Below, one piece after another: positions 1 through 9,258 of a stretch of 64,000 nt of DNA. The number at the start of each line of letters is the position of its first letter. The first letter of the stretch is position 1. Source of the stretch: Sphingomonas sp. LM7 (GTDB taxonomy: Bacteria; Pseudomonadota; Alphaproteobacteria; Sphingomonadales; Sphingomonadaceae); assembly GCF_002002925.1 (NCBI RefSeq), contig NZ_CP019511.1, positions 2,728,001-2,792,000 of the forward strand, written 5' to 3'. Both the position numbers and the translations under genes were made by a program. The notes under the pieces were generated by a model. The model ran no database searches and was not told where the DNA came from. It saw only the letters and a list, made by a program, of their open reading frames with translations.

Positions 1-2051
1 CCTTCGTCTATGCGCTCGCCGAGACGCAGCGCCGGCTCGACACGCCCGACGCGATCATGGCCGCCACGTCGGAAGCACTGGTCGACCAACTGCACGCCAG
101 CCGCGTCGGCTTCTATCGCGTGGTCGGCGGCGAGACGATCGCGTTCGGCGCTTCGGCGACTCGCGGTGCGCTGCCCCGGCTTGAAGGTATCGCCACGGTG
201 CAGGGTGTCGGCGCCACCGCAGTCGAGGCTTATCGCTCGGGCAGTACGGTCGTGCTGCACGACACCGGGCGCGAATTCTCGCCGGGCGAAAGCGACATTC
301 CCCAGCGCGCGGCGGCGGCGATCGGCGTGCCGCTGCTGCGCGGCGGCGAGTGGGTCGCCACGATGTACGTCAACCAGGCCGAACCGCGCCGCTGGCACCC
401 CGATGAAGTCGCGTTCATCGAGGCGATCGCCGAGATGTCATGGGACGCCGTCGAGCGTGCCGGGGCGTTGGTGGCGTTGCGCGGCAGCGAGGAGAAGTTC
501 CGCGCGATCGCCAATTCGATCGACCCGATGGTCTGGTCGACGCTGCCCGACGGCTATCACGATTATTACAATGATCGCTGGTACGAATTCACCGGCGCGC
601 CCTACGGCTCTACCGATGGCGAGGGCTGGGCCGACATGTTCCACCCCGACGATCAGGAGCGGACCTGGGCGCTGTGGCGGCACTGCCTCGACACGGGGGA
701 GCCCTATCACATCGAGTATCGGCTACGGCACCATTCGGGCCAGTATCGCTGGGTGCTCGGCCGCGCGCAGCCGGTACGCGACGATGCCGGGCGGATCATC
801 CGCTGGTTCGGGACGTGCACCGACATTCAGGAGATCGTCGACGCACGCGAAGTGCTCGCTCGCTCTCGCGAAGAGCTCGAAGCGGCGATCCACGAGCGCA
901 CCGAACAGCTGATGCAGGCCGAGCAGCAGCTCCGCCAGGCGCAGAAGATGGAGGCGGTCGGCCAGCTCACCGGCGGCATCGCGCACGACTTCAACAACAT
1001 GCTCGCGGTGGTGATCGGCGCGCTCGACCTGCTTGAACGCCGCGTTGCGCAGGGCCGCACCGATATCGACCGCTATCTCGTCGCCGCGCGCGACGGCGCC
1101 ACCCGCGCCGCCGCGCTCACCCAGCGGCTGCTCGCCTTTTCGCGCCAGCAACCGCTCGCCCCCACTCCGGTCGACGCCAATGCGATGGTCGAGGGGATGA
1201 TCGAGCTGCTGGTCCGCACGCTGGGCGAGGCGATCAGCGTCGAGACATTGCTGCCCGGCGGGCCGCGACCGGCGCTGGCGGATCCGAACCAGCTCGAAAA
1301 CGCCATCCTCAATCTGTGCGTCAATGGCCGCGACGCGATGGCGGGCGGCGGCAGGCTGAGCATCGAGACCGCCAATATCGCGGCAGGGCCGGCGGAGGCG
1401 CAGGCCCTCGGGCTCGAGCCTGGAAGCTATGTCGAGATCACCGTTGCCGATACCGGATCGGGGATGCTGCCCGAAGTCGCCGCGCGCGCCTTCGATCCGT
1501 TCTTCACCACCAAGGGCGTTGGCAAGGGCACCGGGCTCGGGCTGAGCCAGGTATTCGGCTTTGCGCGCCAGTCGGGCGGCACCGTGCGGATCGACACCGA
1601 ACTGGGCAAGGGCACGCGAGTCAGCCTGTATCTCCCGGCCTATGCCGGCGAGATCGACCCGGCGGTACACGCGGCCGAAATCGCTGAGGCGGAACGCGGC
1701 CGGCCGGGCGAAGTGGTGATGGTCGTCGAGGACGAGGAGCGCGTGCGCAGCTATTCGGTGGAGGCACTGCGCGAGCTCGGCTACGAAGTGGTGTCCGCGC
1801 CCGACGGGCTGGAGGCACTGCGGATGATCGAGAACGGCCAGAGCGTCTCGCTGCTGTTCACCGACGTGGTGATGCCCGAGATGAGCGGCCGCGAGCTCGC
1901 CCGGCGCGCGCACGACCGGCTGCCCGGTCTCAGGATATTGCTGACCAGCGGCTACACCCCGGACATCGCCGGCCTAGACGATTCGATCCTCACCAAGCCG
2001 TTCGACATCAACACGCTGGCCCGTCGCGTCCGCGCCGCACTGGACAACTGA
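1..2051 (+). CDS. GAF-PAS hybrid sensor histidine kinase (5' truncated by window edge)
   Basis: The reading frame is open to the window edge, so the N-terminus is missing; an internal ATG at 57 lies inside the GAF domain and is unlikely to be the start. Counting from that ATG, a GAF domain ends near residue 135, a PAS/PAC domain spans about 146-262, and a coiled linker leads to a HisKA domain with the H-box GGIAHDFNN (His310). The HATPase domain shows the N-box NLCVNGRDAM and G-boxes DTGSGM and GKGTGLGL. A receiver domain starts near residue 553 with phospho-acceptor Asp603 in LLFTDVVMP. It should autophosphorylate on His and pass phosphate to its own receiver. There are no membrane segments in the visible part, so it is probably cytoplasmic. 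The sensed signal is unknown. Confidence 0.9.
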   Translation, partial: FVYALAETQRRLDTPDAIMAATSEALVDQLHASRVGFYRVVGGETIAFGASATRGALPRLEGIATVQGVGATAVEAYRSGSTVVLHDTGREFSPGESDIPQRAAAAIGVPLLRGGEWVATMYVNQAEPRRWHPDEVAFIEAIAEMSWDAVERAGALVALRGSEEKFRAIANSIDPMVWSTLPDGYHDYYNDRWYEFTGAPYGSTDGEGWADMFHPDDQERTWALWRHCLDTGEPYHIEYRLRHHSGQYRWVLGRAQPVRDDAGRIIRWFGTCTDIQEIVDAREVLARSREELEAAIHERTEQLMQAEQQLRQAQKMEAVGQLTGGIAHDFNNMLAVVIGALDLLERRVAQGRTDIDRYLVAARDGATRAAALTQRLLAFSRQQPLAPTPVDANAMVEGMIELLVRTLGEAISVETLLPGGPRPALADPNQLENAILNLCVNGRDAMAGGGRLSIETANIAAGPAEAQALGLEPGSYVEITVADTGSGMLPEVAARAFDPFFTTKGVGKGTGLGLSQVFGFARQSGGTVRIDTELGKGTRVSLYLPAYAGEIDPAVHAAEIAEAERGRPGEVVMVVEDEERVRSYSVEALRELGYEVVSAPDGLEALRMIENGQSVSLLFTDVVMPEMSGRELARRAHDRLPGLRILLTSGYTPDIAGLDDSILTKPFDINTLARRVRAALDN

Positions 2052-2189
2052 TCCTACTTGACGCGGGCGGCCATGAAGGCCATTGGCCCCGCGGCTTCGG
2101 GGCCGTGCCCTCGACCTCAGCACAGCCCAGCCGCCGAGTCCTGTCGAAGGGCGGCTTTGGGTCCGCCCGGCAGGCGGAGACGTGTATTC

Positions 2190-3479
2190 ATGGCAAATGT
2201 CGCAGTGATTGGCGCCCAATGGGGCGATGAGGGCAAAGGCAAGATCGTCGACTGGCTCGCCGAGCGCGCCGATGTCGTCGTGCGCTTCCAGGGCGGGCAC
2301 AATGCCGGCCATACCCTCGTCGTCGGCGAGAAGGTCTACAAGCTCTCGCTGCTTCCCTCGGGCATCGTCCGCGGCACCCCTAGCGTGATCGGCAATGGCG
2401 TGGTGCTCGATCCGTGGCACCTCAAGTCCGAAGTCGAGAAGCTGCGCGGCCAGGGCGTCGACGTCACGCCCGATACGCTCAAGATCGCCGACACCTGCCC
2501 GCTGATCCTGCCCTTCCACCGCGACCTCGACGCGCTGCGCGAGGACGCAAGCGGCGCCGGCAAGATCGGCACCACCCGCCGCGGCATCGGTCCCGCGTAC
2601 GAAGACAAGGTCGGCCGCCGTGCGATTCGCGTCTGCGACCTCGCGCATCTCGACGAGCTGGGCCCGCAGCTCGATCGGCTGCTGGCACATCACGACGCGT
2701 TGCGCGCCGGTTTCAACGAGCCCGCGATCGACCGCGACGCGCTGATCGCCGAATTGCGCGAGATCGCCGGTTTCGTCCTGCCCTTCGCCGAGCCGGTGTG
2801 GCGGATGCTCAACGAAGCGCGCGGCCGCGGGCGCCGCATCCTGTTCGAAGGCGCACAGGGCGTCCTGCTCGACATCGACCACGGCACCTATCCGTTCGTG
2901 ACCTCGTCCAACACCGTCGCCGGCACCGCCGCGGCGGGATCGGGGCTTGGACCGAACGCAGTCGGCTTCGTGCTCGGGATCGCCAAGGCCTATACCACGC
3001 GCGTCGGATCGGGACCGTTTCCGAGCGAGCAGGATAACGAAGTCGGCGAGCGGCTCGGCACGCGCGGGCATGAATTCGGCACGGTGACGGGGCGCAAGCG
3101 CCGTTGCGGCTGGCTCGACGCGGTGCTGCTGCGCCAGTCGGCAGCGGTGTCGGGGATTACCGGCATCGCGCTGACCAAGATCGACGTGCTCGACGGATTC
3201 GAAGAGATCTCGATCTGCACCGGCTACAGGCTTCGCGGCGAGGCCCTCGATTATTACCCCGCAAACGCCCAGGACCAGGCTGCGATCGAGCCGGTCTACG
3301 AGACGATGCCCGGCTGGTCGGAATCAACTGCAGGCGCGCGCAGCTGGGCAGAGCTGCCCGCCGCGGCAATCAAATATATCCGGCGGATCGAAGAACTGAT
3401 CCAGTGCCCCGTCGCCCTGGTCTCGACGAGCCCCGAGCGTGAAGACACGATCCTCGTCCGCGATCCCTTCGCGGACTGA
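2190..3479 (+). CDS. purA: Adenylosuccinate synthetase
   Basis: PurA catalyses the GTP-dependent condensation of IMP with aspartate, the first committed step to AMP, in the cytoplasm. The 429-aa product is close to the E. coli length of 432. It begins [18 protein letters not shown], giving the catalytic Asp13 and P-loop, with GGHNAGHT placing His41, and the C-terminal TSPERED segment is typical of the family. I chose the ATG at 2190 because it starts exactly at the family N-terminus and follows AGGCGGAGA at 2172-2180; the frame stays open upstream to 2058, but that stretch is not family-like. A GC-rich hairpin follows the stop. Confidence 0.98.
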   Translation: MANVAVIGAQWGDEGKGKIVDWLAERADVVVRFQGGHNAGHTLVVGEKVYKLSLLPSGIVRGTPSVIGNGVVLDPWHLKSEVEKLRGQGVDVTPDTLKIADTCPLILPFHRDLDALREDASGAGKIGTTRRGIGPAYEDKVGRRAIRVCDLAHLDELGPQLDRLLAHHDALRAGFNEPAIDRDALIAELREIAGFVLPFAEPVWRMLNEARGRGRRILFEGAQGVLLDIDHGTYPFVTSSNTVAGTAAAGSGLGPNAVGFVLGIAKAYTTRVGSGPFPSEQDNEVGERLGTRGHEFGTVTGRKRRCGWLDAVLLRQSAAVSGITGIALTKIDVLDGFEEISICTGYRLRGEALDYYPANAQDQAAIEPVYETMPGWSESTAGARSWAELPAAAIKYIRRIEELIQCPVALVSTSPEREDTILVRDPFAD

Positions 3480-3490
3480 AACGGACCTGG

Positions 3491-3515
3491 GCCCCGGCGG
3501 CAGATCCGCCGGGGC
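3491..3515. terminator. Perfect 10-bp hairpin between purA and a convergent gene
   Basis: A 10-bp perfect inverted repeat (arms 3491-3500 and 3506-3515, loop CAGAT) lies between the convergent ends of purA and the Thr/Pro-rich protein. The stem is almost all G/C, and only short T-poor tracts follow on either side. It probably ends transcription from both directions, but it is not a textbook U-tract terminator. Confidence 0.6.
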
Positions 3516-3528
3516 TTGGCCTCACGCG

Positions 3529-3828
3529 TTAGCGCTGGGGCGTCGGAGCCGCAGCGTCCGGCGTCGTGGCGCTCGGATCGGTCGAAGGCTCGGCGGTCGT
3601 CGTGCTCGGATCCGTCGTCGTGGTCGGACCGGTCGAAGGCTCGGCGGTCGTGCCGCTGCCCGTGGTGCCGTCGGCCGGCGCGGTCGTGTCCCTGGTCGTA
3701 TCGGCTTCCTTGTCTTTCTTCTTCTGGTCCTGGCTGGTTGCCGAAGGATCCTGCTGCGGCACGTCCTGCGCGATCGCAGCAGCCGGAATCAGCATGGCAC
3801 CGGCAAGGAACAAGGTGAGCTTACGCAT
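3529..3828 (-). CDS. Thr/Pro-rich secreted protein with internal repeats
   Basis: This 99-aa protein has a clear Sec signal peptide (MRKLTLFLAGAMLIPAAAIA, cleavage near residue 20). A short Lys/Asp patch (QKKKDKEAD) follows, and then about 50 residues made almost only of Thr, Ser, Pro, Ala, Asp and Glu. The unit TAEPST occurs twice, separated by a Thr/Asp tract. An AGGAG at 3836-3840 precedes the ATG with good spacing. The mature chain looks disordered and periplasmic or surface-exposed; I know no family for it. Over 130 bp separate it from aroC upstream, so it may have its own promoter. Confidence 0.75.
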   Translation of the reverse strand: MRKLTLFLAGAMLIPAAAIAQDVPQQDPSATSQDQKKKDKEADTTRDTTAPADGTTGSGTTAEPSTGPTTTTDPSTTTAEPSTDPSATTPDAAAPTPQR

Positions 3829-3958
3829 GTTTATACTCCTGACAATTGACCTAAATGGCAGGAAATGAACGGCTCGATCGCGCGCATGGTTGCGTGTGTC
3901 CGGGACGCTTCGCCGCTGCGACAAAACCGACCGACCCCGAAACGAGCCCAATGCGGGA

Positions 3959-5026
3959 TCAGCCGCACTGCGCCCGGTGCAAAAGTTTCTGATCGGCCAG
4001 CACCAACGCAACCATCGCCTCGACAACCGGCGCCCCGCGGATGCCGACGCATGGATCGTGGCGGCCCTTGGTGCGGATTTCCGTCGCCTCGCCCTCGCGA
4101 TTGATCGTCTCGACGGGAGTCAGGATCGAACTGGTCGGCTTGAACGCCACCCGGACCAGCACGGGCTGGCCAGTCGAGATGCCGCCCGCAATCCCGCCGG
4201 CATGGTTGGCGAGGAAATGCACGCCATCGCCGGCAGGCCGCATCGCATCGGCGTTCTGCTCGCCGGTCAGCGTGGCCGCGGCGAAACCGTCGCCGATCTC
4301 GACACCCTTCACCGCATTGATCGACATGCATGCTGCGGCGAGTTCACTGTCGAGCTTGGCATAAAGCGGCGCGCCCCAGCCTGCCGGAACGCCGGTTGCT
4401 TCGCACGCGATCACTGCCCCGAGCGACGACCCCGCCTTGCGCGCATCATCAACCAGTTTTTCCCAGCGTGCGGCGGCCGCGGCATCCGGGCAGAAGAAGG
4501 GATTATTGTCGATCTCGGCTGCGTCGAAATTGGCGGGATCGATCGCGTCGCCGCCGATCGCCTCAACCCAGGCGCGGATCTTCACTTCTGGGATGGCAAG
4601 GCGTGCGACGGCGCCGGCGGCAACGCGGGCCGCGGTCTCGCGCGCCGAGGAACGTCCGCCCCCGCGATAGTCACGAAAGCCGTATTTCTGGTCATAGGCG
4701 TAATCGGCATGACCCGGGCGATACGCGACTGCGACTTCGGAATAATCCTTCGAGCGCTGATCGACATTCTCGATCTGGAGGCTGATCGGAGTGCCGGTGG
4801 TACGGCCCTCGAACACGCCCGAGAGGATGCGGACCTGATCGGGCTCCTGCCGCTGGGTGGTGAAGCGCGACTGGCCCGGGCGGCGTTTGTCGAGGAACGG
4901 CTGGATATCGGCTTCGGACAGTTCGAGCCCCGGCGGGCAACCATCGACCACCGCGCCGAGCGCGGGCCCATGGCTCTCGCCCCAGGTGGTGAAGCGGAAG
5001 ACGCGTCCGAAGGTGTTGAAGCTCAA
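3959..5026 (-). CDS. aroC: Chorismate synthase, TTG start overlapping upstream stop
   Basis: AroC converts 5-enolpyruvylshikimate 3-phosphate to chorismate using reduced FMN, the last step of the shikimate pathway. The N-terminus [19 protein letters not shown] and the internal [19 protein letters not shown] and [10 protein letters not shown] blocks are signature regions. The only start that matches the family N-terminus is TTG at 5026, giving 355 aa, and its second and third bases are the first two of the TGA ending the GNAT gene. Translation is therefore probably coupled to the upstream gene. The frame extends further upstream, but that extension reads GNAT sequence in another frame and is not AroC-like. 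Confidence 0.95.
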   Translation of the reverse strand: MSFNTFGRVFRFTTWGESHGPALGAVVDGCPPGLELSEADIQPFLDKRRPGQSRFTTQRQEPDQVRILSGVFEGRTTGTPISLQIENVDQRSKDYSEVAVAYRPGHADYAYDQKYGFRDYRGGGRSSARETAARVAAGAVARLAIPEVKIRAWVEAIGGDAIDPANFDAAEIDNNPFFCPDAAAAARWEKLVDDARKAGSSLGAVIACEATGVPAGWGAPLYAKLDSELAAACMSINAVKGVEIGDGFAAATLTGEQNADAMRPAGDGVHFLANHAGGIAGGISTGQPVLVRVAFKPTSSILTPVETINREGEATEIRTKGRHDPCVGIRGAPVVEAMVALVLADQKLLHRAQCG

Positions 5027-5550
5027 TGGTTCCCGCCCAATTGTGCGAACGCCTTTGCGTGCGTCGCCGCGCCGCGCTCGCCGCACGGCATGCCGCCACC
5101 CTGGAGCGGCAGCGCCATCAGATAGTCGCCTGCATAAGGCGAGGCAAATCCGCGCGCCCAATCGGTCGAAAAGCCGAAACGCGCGTAATAATCGGGATCG
5201 CCGAGCACGAAGACCAGCATCGCGCCGGCATCGCCAAGCTGGGTCAGGCTGGCCCGTACCAGCGCCTCGGCAACGCCTTGCCCGCGCTGCCCGGCATCGA
5301 CCGCAAGCGGCGCCAGCGCCACCGCAGCGATGTGCTTGCCGGCGATCTCCACTGCCATCCGGCTATAGGCGATCACGCCGGCGAGGCTGCCGGTCTCCTC
5401 GTCATCGGCGACGAGGGTCAGCACCATGTCGCCATCGACGCACAGCCGCTGGACGAGCATCGCCTCCCCGGCATCGGGAAAGGCCTTCCGCAGCAATGCG
5501 TCGATCGCCGCGACGTCCCCGCCGGTCGCGGGGCGGATCGCGGTGCTCAC
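5023..5550 (-). CDS. GNAT-family N-acetyltransferase
   Basis: This 175-aa single-domain acetyltransferase carries the acetyl-CoA pyrophosphate-binding loop [10 protein letters not shown], followed by a [15 protein letters not shown] segment typical of the YhbS-like branch. It probably acetylates a small molecule or protein amine in the cytoplasm; the substrate is unknown. The GTG start at 5550 overlaps the TGA of fabI as GTGA, and its own TGA overlaps the TTG of aroC, so it sits inside a translationally coupled chain. RBS choice is limited by the overlap. Confidence 0.85.
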   Translation of the reverse strand: MSTAIRPATGGDVAAIDALLRKAFPDAGEAMLVQRLCVDGDMVLTLVADDEETGSLAGVIAYSRMAVEIAGKHIAAVALAPLAVDAGQRGQGVAEALVRASLTQLGDAGAMLVFVLGDPDYYARFGFSTDWARGFASPYAGDYLMALPLQGGGMPCGERGAATHAKAFAQLGGNH

Positions 5551-6350
5551 ACCAATGCGATGTCGGGCGCGTCCTCGGCCTTCATGCCGATGACGTTGTA
5601 GCCGGCGTCGACATGGTGGGTCTCGCCGGTCACACCCGAGGCCAGGTCGGACAGCAGGTATAGCCCGGCGCCTCCGACATCCTCGATCGTCACGTTGCGC
5701 TTGAGCGGCGAATTGAGTTCGTTCCACTTGAGGATCAGGCGGAAGTCGCCGATCCCGCTTGCCGCCAGCGTCTTGATCGGCCCGGCCGAGATCGCGTTGA
5801 CGCGGATATTGTCGCGGCCCAGATCGACGGCGAGATACTGGACGCTGGTTTCCAGCGCAGCCTTGGCGACGCCCATCACGTTATAATGCGGGATCACCTT
5901 CTCGGCGCCGTAATAGCTGAGCGTCAGCAGACTGCCGCCGTTCGGCATCATCTTCGACGCGCGCTGCGCCACCGCGACGAACGAATAGACGCTGATGTTC
6001 ATCGTCATCAGGAAATTGTCGAGGCTGGTGTCGACATAGCCGCCGCGCAGCTCGTTCTTGTCCGAGAAGCCGATCGCGTGGACGACGAAGTCGATCGTCG
6101 GCCAGCGCTCGGCGAGCGTCGCGAAGGCCCTGTCGAGATCGGCCATGTCCGAGACGTCGCATTCGATCAGGAAGTCCTGGCCGAGATGCTCGGCGAGCGG
6201 CCGCACGCGCTTTTCCAGCGCCTCGCCCTGATAGCTGAACGCCAGTTCGGCGCCATGCTCGCGCAGCTTCTGGGCAATGCCCCATGCCAGCGAACGATCG
6301 TTCGCCAGGCCCATGATCAGCCCGCGCTTGCCCTGCATCAATCCCGTCAC
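5547..6350 (-). CDS. fabI: Enoyl-[acyl-carrier-protein] reductase (NADH)
   Basis: FabI reduces trans-2-enoyl-ACP in the last step of each fatty-acid elongation cycle and is the target of triclosan-type inhibitors. The 267-aa product has the NADH-binding GLANDRSLAWGIA motif at the N-terminus and the catalytic set Tyr146, Tyr156 and Lys163 (Y-x6-K), at the same numbers as in E. coli. The GTG at 6350 has AGGAGG ten bases upstream and overlaps the yihY stop as GTGA. An ATG four codons later is too far from that RBS. It belongs to the dnaJ-yihY-fabI-GNAT-aroC run. Confidence 0.96.
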   Translation of the reverse strand: MTGLMQGKRGLIMGLANDRSLAWGIAQKLREHGAELAFSYQGEALEKRVRPLAEHLGQDFLIECDVSDMADLDRAFATLAERWPTIDFVVHAIGFSDKNELRGGYVDTSLDNFLMTMNISVYSFVAVAQRASKMMPNGGSLLTLSYYGAEKVIPHYNVMGVAKAALETSVQYLAVDLGRDNIRVNAISAGPIKTLAASGIGDFRLILKWNELNSPLKRNVTIEDVGGAGLYLLSDLASGVTGETHHVDAGYNVIGMKAEDAPDIALV

Positions 6351-7330
6351 GACGTCCCGTCCTCCTTTTGACGGCCCTGCTCTAGCCGCTCATGGGGCAC
6401 TTCGGCCAGAGCTGCGTTGAGTTCCGCACCAACCACCAGCCCCAGGCCGATGATGTAAAAGAACACCAGGGCGATCATCACGCCGGCAAGGCTGCCATAG
6501 GTCAGGTCATATCCGCCCAGCGACGACAGGACGAGCGGCAGCAGCGCCGTGGTTGCCATCCACCAGATGGTGACGAATGCCGGCCCCGGCCATTTGTGAC
6601 ATTCGGTGCCGCGATATTTCCGCGGGGTCAGCGAATAGAACAGCATGTACAGCGCGCCGAACAGCGCGAGCGCGGGGGCAAACCGGGTTACCGACAGCAG
6701 CGTCTGCACCTCGGTGGACAGCGGCAGCAGCCGATAGACGAACTGTTCGACGGCGGTGAGCACGATCTGGAAGCTGAACGCAGCCATTGCGAGAACCACC
6801 GCCGCCACGATCATGCCGATCGATCCGAGACGATACCGCCAGAACGGCGTGCTCGTCTGCACGCCATAGGCCGCGCGCAGGATGCCGCGCAGCGTCTCGA
6901 TGAAACCCGCCGTGGTCCACAGACCCACCAGTGCGCCGAGCCACAGCAGACTGCCCGTCCGCGCCTGCAGAACGTCGGCCACGGGCTTGCGCAGCACATT
7001 GGCAACGTCGGGGGGCACGGTCTGCAGAAAGGCCTCGAGCGTGCGGATACCCTCGGCGCTGCGCCCGAACAGCTGGGCGACGGCCGCGGCGACGATGAAG
7101 AACGGGAACAGCGTTACCAGCGACAGATAGGCAAGGTTGCCGGCATAAGTGAAGCCATCGGTATAGGTGCCCACCGCGACGCGCTTGAGAACTACCCAGA
7201 AGCGTTTGGAAATGCCCAGGTTCGAAAGGCGGCCATGCGCGGTCGTGCCCACGCCGCGTGCCCGCGCCTCCGGAGACTCGGGGGAAATCCCCTTGTGGAC
7301 AATATCTTGGGCTGGCGGGCTATCGGTCAC
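6347..7330 (-). CDS. YihY/UPF0761 family inner-membrane protein
   Basis: This 327-aa integral membrane protein belongs to the YihY (virulence factor BrkB) family. Hydrophobic helices begin with LAYLSLVTLFPFFIVAAAVA near residue 70 and continue to the C-terminal GVMIALVFFYIIGLGLVVGAELNA, the conserved family ending with its acidic residue. The family was once thought to be RNase BN; its true function is not settled. The start is GTG at 7330, six bases after the dnaJ stop. It is co-transcribed with fabI, which may point to a link with envelope biogenesis, though that is inference. Confidence 0.9.
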   Translation of the reverse strand: MTDSPPAQDIVHKGISPESPEARARGVGTTAHGRLSNLGISKRFWVVLKRVAVGTYTDGFTYAGNLAYLSLVTLFPFFIVAAAVAQLFGRSAEGIRTLEAFLQTVPPDVANVLRKPVADVLQARTGSLLWLGALVGLWTTAGFIETLRGILRAAYGVQTSTPFWRYRLGSIGMIVAAVVLAMAAFSFQIVLTAVEQFVYRLLPLSTEVQTLLSVTRFAPALALFGALYMLFYSLTPRKYRGTECHKWPGPAFVTIWWMATTALLPLVLSSLGGYDLTYGSLAGVMIALVFFYIIGLGLVVGAELNAALAEVPHERLEQGRQKEDGTS

Positions 7331-7336
7331 AGAGGC

Positions 7337-8275
7337 TCAGACGCCCATGCGGCCACGCGGGTTCCCCTTGTCCTGCCAACCCTGCACGAACTCGACCAGC
7401 GCATCGTCGTCGACCGGCAGGTCGACCATCGTCGTGACGAGCAGATCGCCGCGACCGCCGGCCTTTTTGTGGAAGCCACGCCCCTTGAGGCGCAGCACCT
7501 TGCCCGAGGTCGAACCCTTGGGCACCTTCAGCATCACTGCGCCGTCGGGCGTGGGCACGCGGACATCCGCTCCGAGCACCGCTTCGGACAGGCTGACCGG
7601 AAGATCCAGCCGGATGTCGTCGCCTTCGCGCACGAAGAAGCGGTGCGGCTGGACGTCGATCGTCACGATCGCGTCGCCGAAGCCGCCCGGGCCCTCCTCA
7701 CCCTTGCCCGCGAGGCGCATCTGGGTGCCGCTCTCGACGCCGGCGGGCAGCTTGAGATCGATCGACTTGCCGTCGCGCAGCGTGATCCGCTGCGGCGCGA
7801 GCTTGGCCGCGTCCTCGAACGCCACCGCAAGGCGATAGGCGACATTCGCGCCCTTGGCCGCCGGCTTGCGGCCGAATCCGCCAAAGCCGCCGCTGAAGCC
7901 ACCGCCGCCGCGACGGCCCGCACCGCCGCCGAACAGCCCCTCGAATATGTCGCCGATATCGCCCGATTCGCCGCCGAAATCGAAGCCGCTGCCGCCGGGA
8001 CGGAAGCCGGCCTGCTGCCCGCCGCCGCCGCCGAAGCCGAACGGCGCAGTCGGATTGCCGTCGCCGTCGATCTCGCCGCGATCGAAGCGCGCGCGCTTGT
8101 CCTTGTCGCTCAGCAGGTCATAGGCGGAGGTGACTAGGCTGAATTTCTCGGACGCCTTGGGATTGTCCTTGTTGCGGTCGGGATGCAGCTCCTTGGCGAG
8201 CTTGCGATAGGCTTTCTTGATGTCAGCCTCGCTCGCGCCCCGCGCGACGCCCAGAGTTGCATACGGATCCGCCAC
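7337..8275 (-). CDS. DnaJ-class co-chaperone (CbpA-like)
   Basis: This is a type II (class B) J-domain protein of 312 aa. An N-terminal J domain with the HPD motif near residue 32 stimulates DnaK ATPase, a Gly/Phe-rich linker runs over about residues 78-135, and two C-terminal beta-sandwich peptide-binding domains follow. No zinc-finger CxxCxGxG repeats are present, which separates it from DnaJ proper. Start: GTG at 8275 lies five bases from a GGGGA, while the adjacent TTG at 8278 is only two bases away, so GTG is preferred. It is the first gene of the run leading to aroC. Confidence 0.93.
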   Translation of the reverse strand: MADPYATLGVARGASEADIKKAYRKLAKELHPDRNKDNPKASEKFSLVTSAYDLLSDKDKRARFDRGEIDGDGNPTAPFGFGGGGGQQAGFRPGGSGFDFGGESGDIGDIFEGLFGGGAGRRGGGGFSGGFGGFGRKPAAKGANVAYRLAVAFEDAAKLAPQRITLRDGKSIDLKLPAGVESGTQMRLAGKGEEGPGGFGDAIVTIDVQPHRFFVREGDDIRLDLPVSLSEAVLGADVRVPTPDGAVMLKVPKGSTSGKVLRLKGRGFHKKAGGRGDLLVTTMVDLPVDDDALVEFVQGWQDKGNPRGRMGV

Positions 8276-8372
8276 CAAATTCCCCGTTCGAAAATCATCA
8301 ATGTCGCGCGCCCCTTACAGAAGCCGCGCGCCCGCGAACATCGTTGCCGCACACCTTTTGTGCAAGTCCGGC

Positions 8373-9254
8373 TCAGCCGGACAGCGGCTCGACATCCACC
8401 GAGACATGCATCTCCTGGGCGCCCGAGCCCAGCACGATGCCGTCGATCGGCGCGACATCGGCATAGTCGCGGCCGATCGCGACGACGATATGATCGCCTG
8501 CCATCCAGATGCCGTTGGTCGGATCGACGCCCACCCAGCCGAGCTGCGGCCCGGCCCAGACGAGCACCCAGGCATGCGTCGCGTCGGCACCGACGAGGCG
8601 CGGCTGCCCCGCCGGCGGGATCGTGCGGATATAGCCCGAGGCATAGGCCGCCGGCAGCCCCGCCGCGCGCAGGCCCGAGATCATTATCTGGGCGAAATCC
8701 TGGCACACGCCGCCGCGCTGGAGGAACGCCTCGCGCGGCGGCGTATCGACCAGGGTCGCAGCGGGATCGAAGGCGAATTCGCGCTGGATACGCAACGCGA
8801 GCGCGATCGACGCCTCGAGGATGCCGCGGCCCTGCGCCAGCTCCTCGGCACACCAGGCCGCGATGTCGCGATCGAGCTGGATCAGCGGCGACGGAAAGAG
8901 ATAGGCGGCCGGGCTGGCGGGCGAAGGATCACGGCTCGCGCGCGCCCATTCCGCGACTTGCGCCAGGCTGGGATCCGATGCTTCCGGCATCGGCACCGGG
9001 CGCTCGACACGAACCCGGGCGCGGCTCTCGATCGTCAGCGTCCGCGCGGGCCGGTCGACCACCAGCCGGACGACATTGGCGAGACCGGCCTCGGCACGCG
9101 CGGGGAATACCCGGCCCTGCGGCTCGATGACCAGCTCATAGTCCTCGACGGTCTGCCCCGACCAGAGGATCGGCTTGAGGCGGAGATTGTTGCGCGCAAA
9201 GGCGACGGGCGCCGCATAGGCGAACCGCGTGATGTGGCGAATCTGGTACAGCAT
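8373..9254 (-). CDS. Transglutaminase-like cysteine peptidase family protein
   Basis: This 293-aa protein has an N-terminal bacterial transglutaminase-associated beta domain (MLYQIRHITRFAYAAPV) and a transglutaminase core. The catalytic triad is visible as Cys in GGVCQDFA, His in THAWV and Asp in GVDPTNG. The start is ATG at 9254, four bases after the stop of the ATP-grasp/alpha-E gene, so the two form an operon. Families in this association are thought to build or cleave peptide or isopeptide bonds; the natural substrate is unknown. There is no signal peptide, so it is cytoplasmic. Confidence 0.93.
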   Translation of the reverse strand: MLYQIRHITRFAYAAPVAFARNNLRLKPILWSGQTVEDYELVIEPQGRVFPARAEAGLANVVRLVVDRPARTLTIESRARVRVERPVPMPEASDPSLAQVAEWARASRDPSPASPAAYLFPSPLIQLDRDIAAWCAEELAQGRGILEASIALALRIQREFAFDPAATLVDTPPREAFLQRGGVCQDFAQIMISGLRAAGLPAAYASGYIRTIPPAGQPRLVGADATHAWVLVWAGPQLGWVGVDPTNGIWMAGDHIVVAIGRDYADVAPIDGIVLGSGAQEMHVSVDVEPLSG

Positions 9255-9258
9255 TCGC

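Noticed and set aside
1974..3071. A minus-strand frame opposite purA
   Set aside because: It is antisense to a complete adenylosuccinate synthetase and has no domain of its own.
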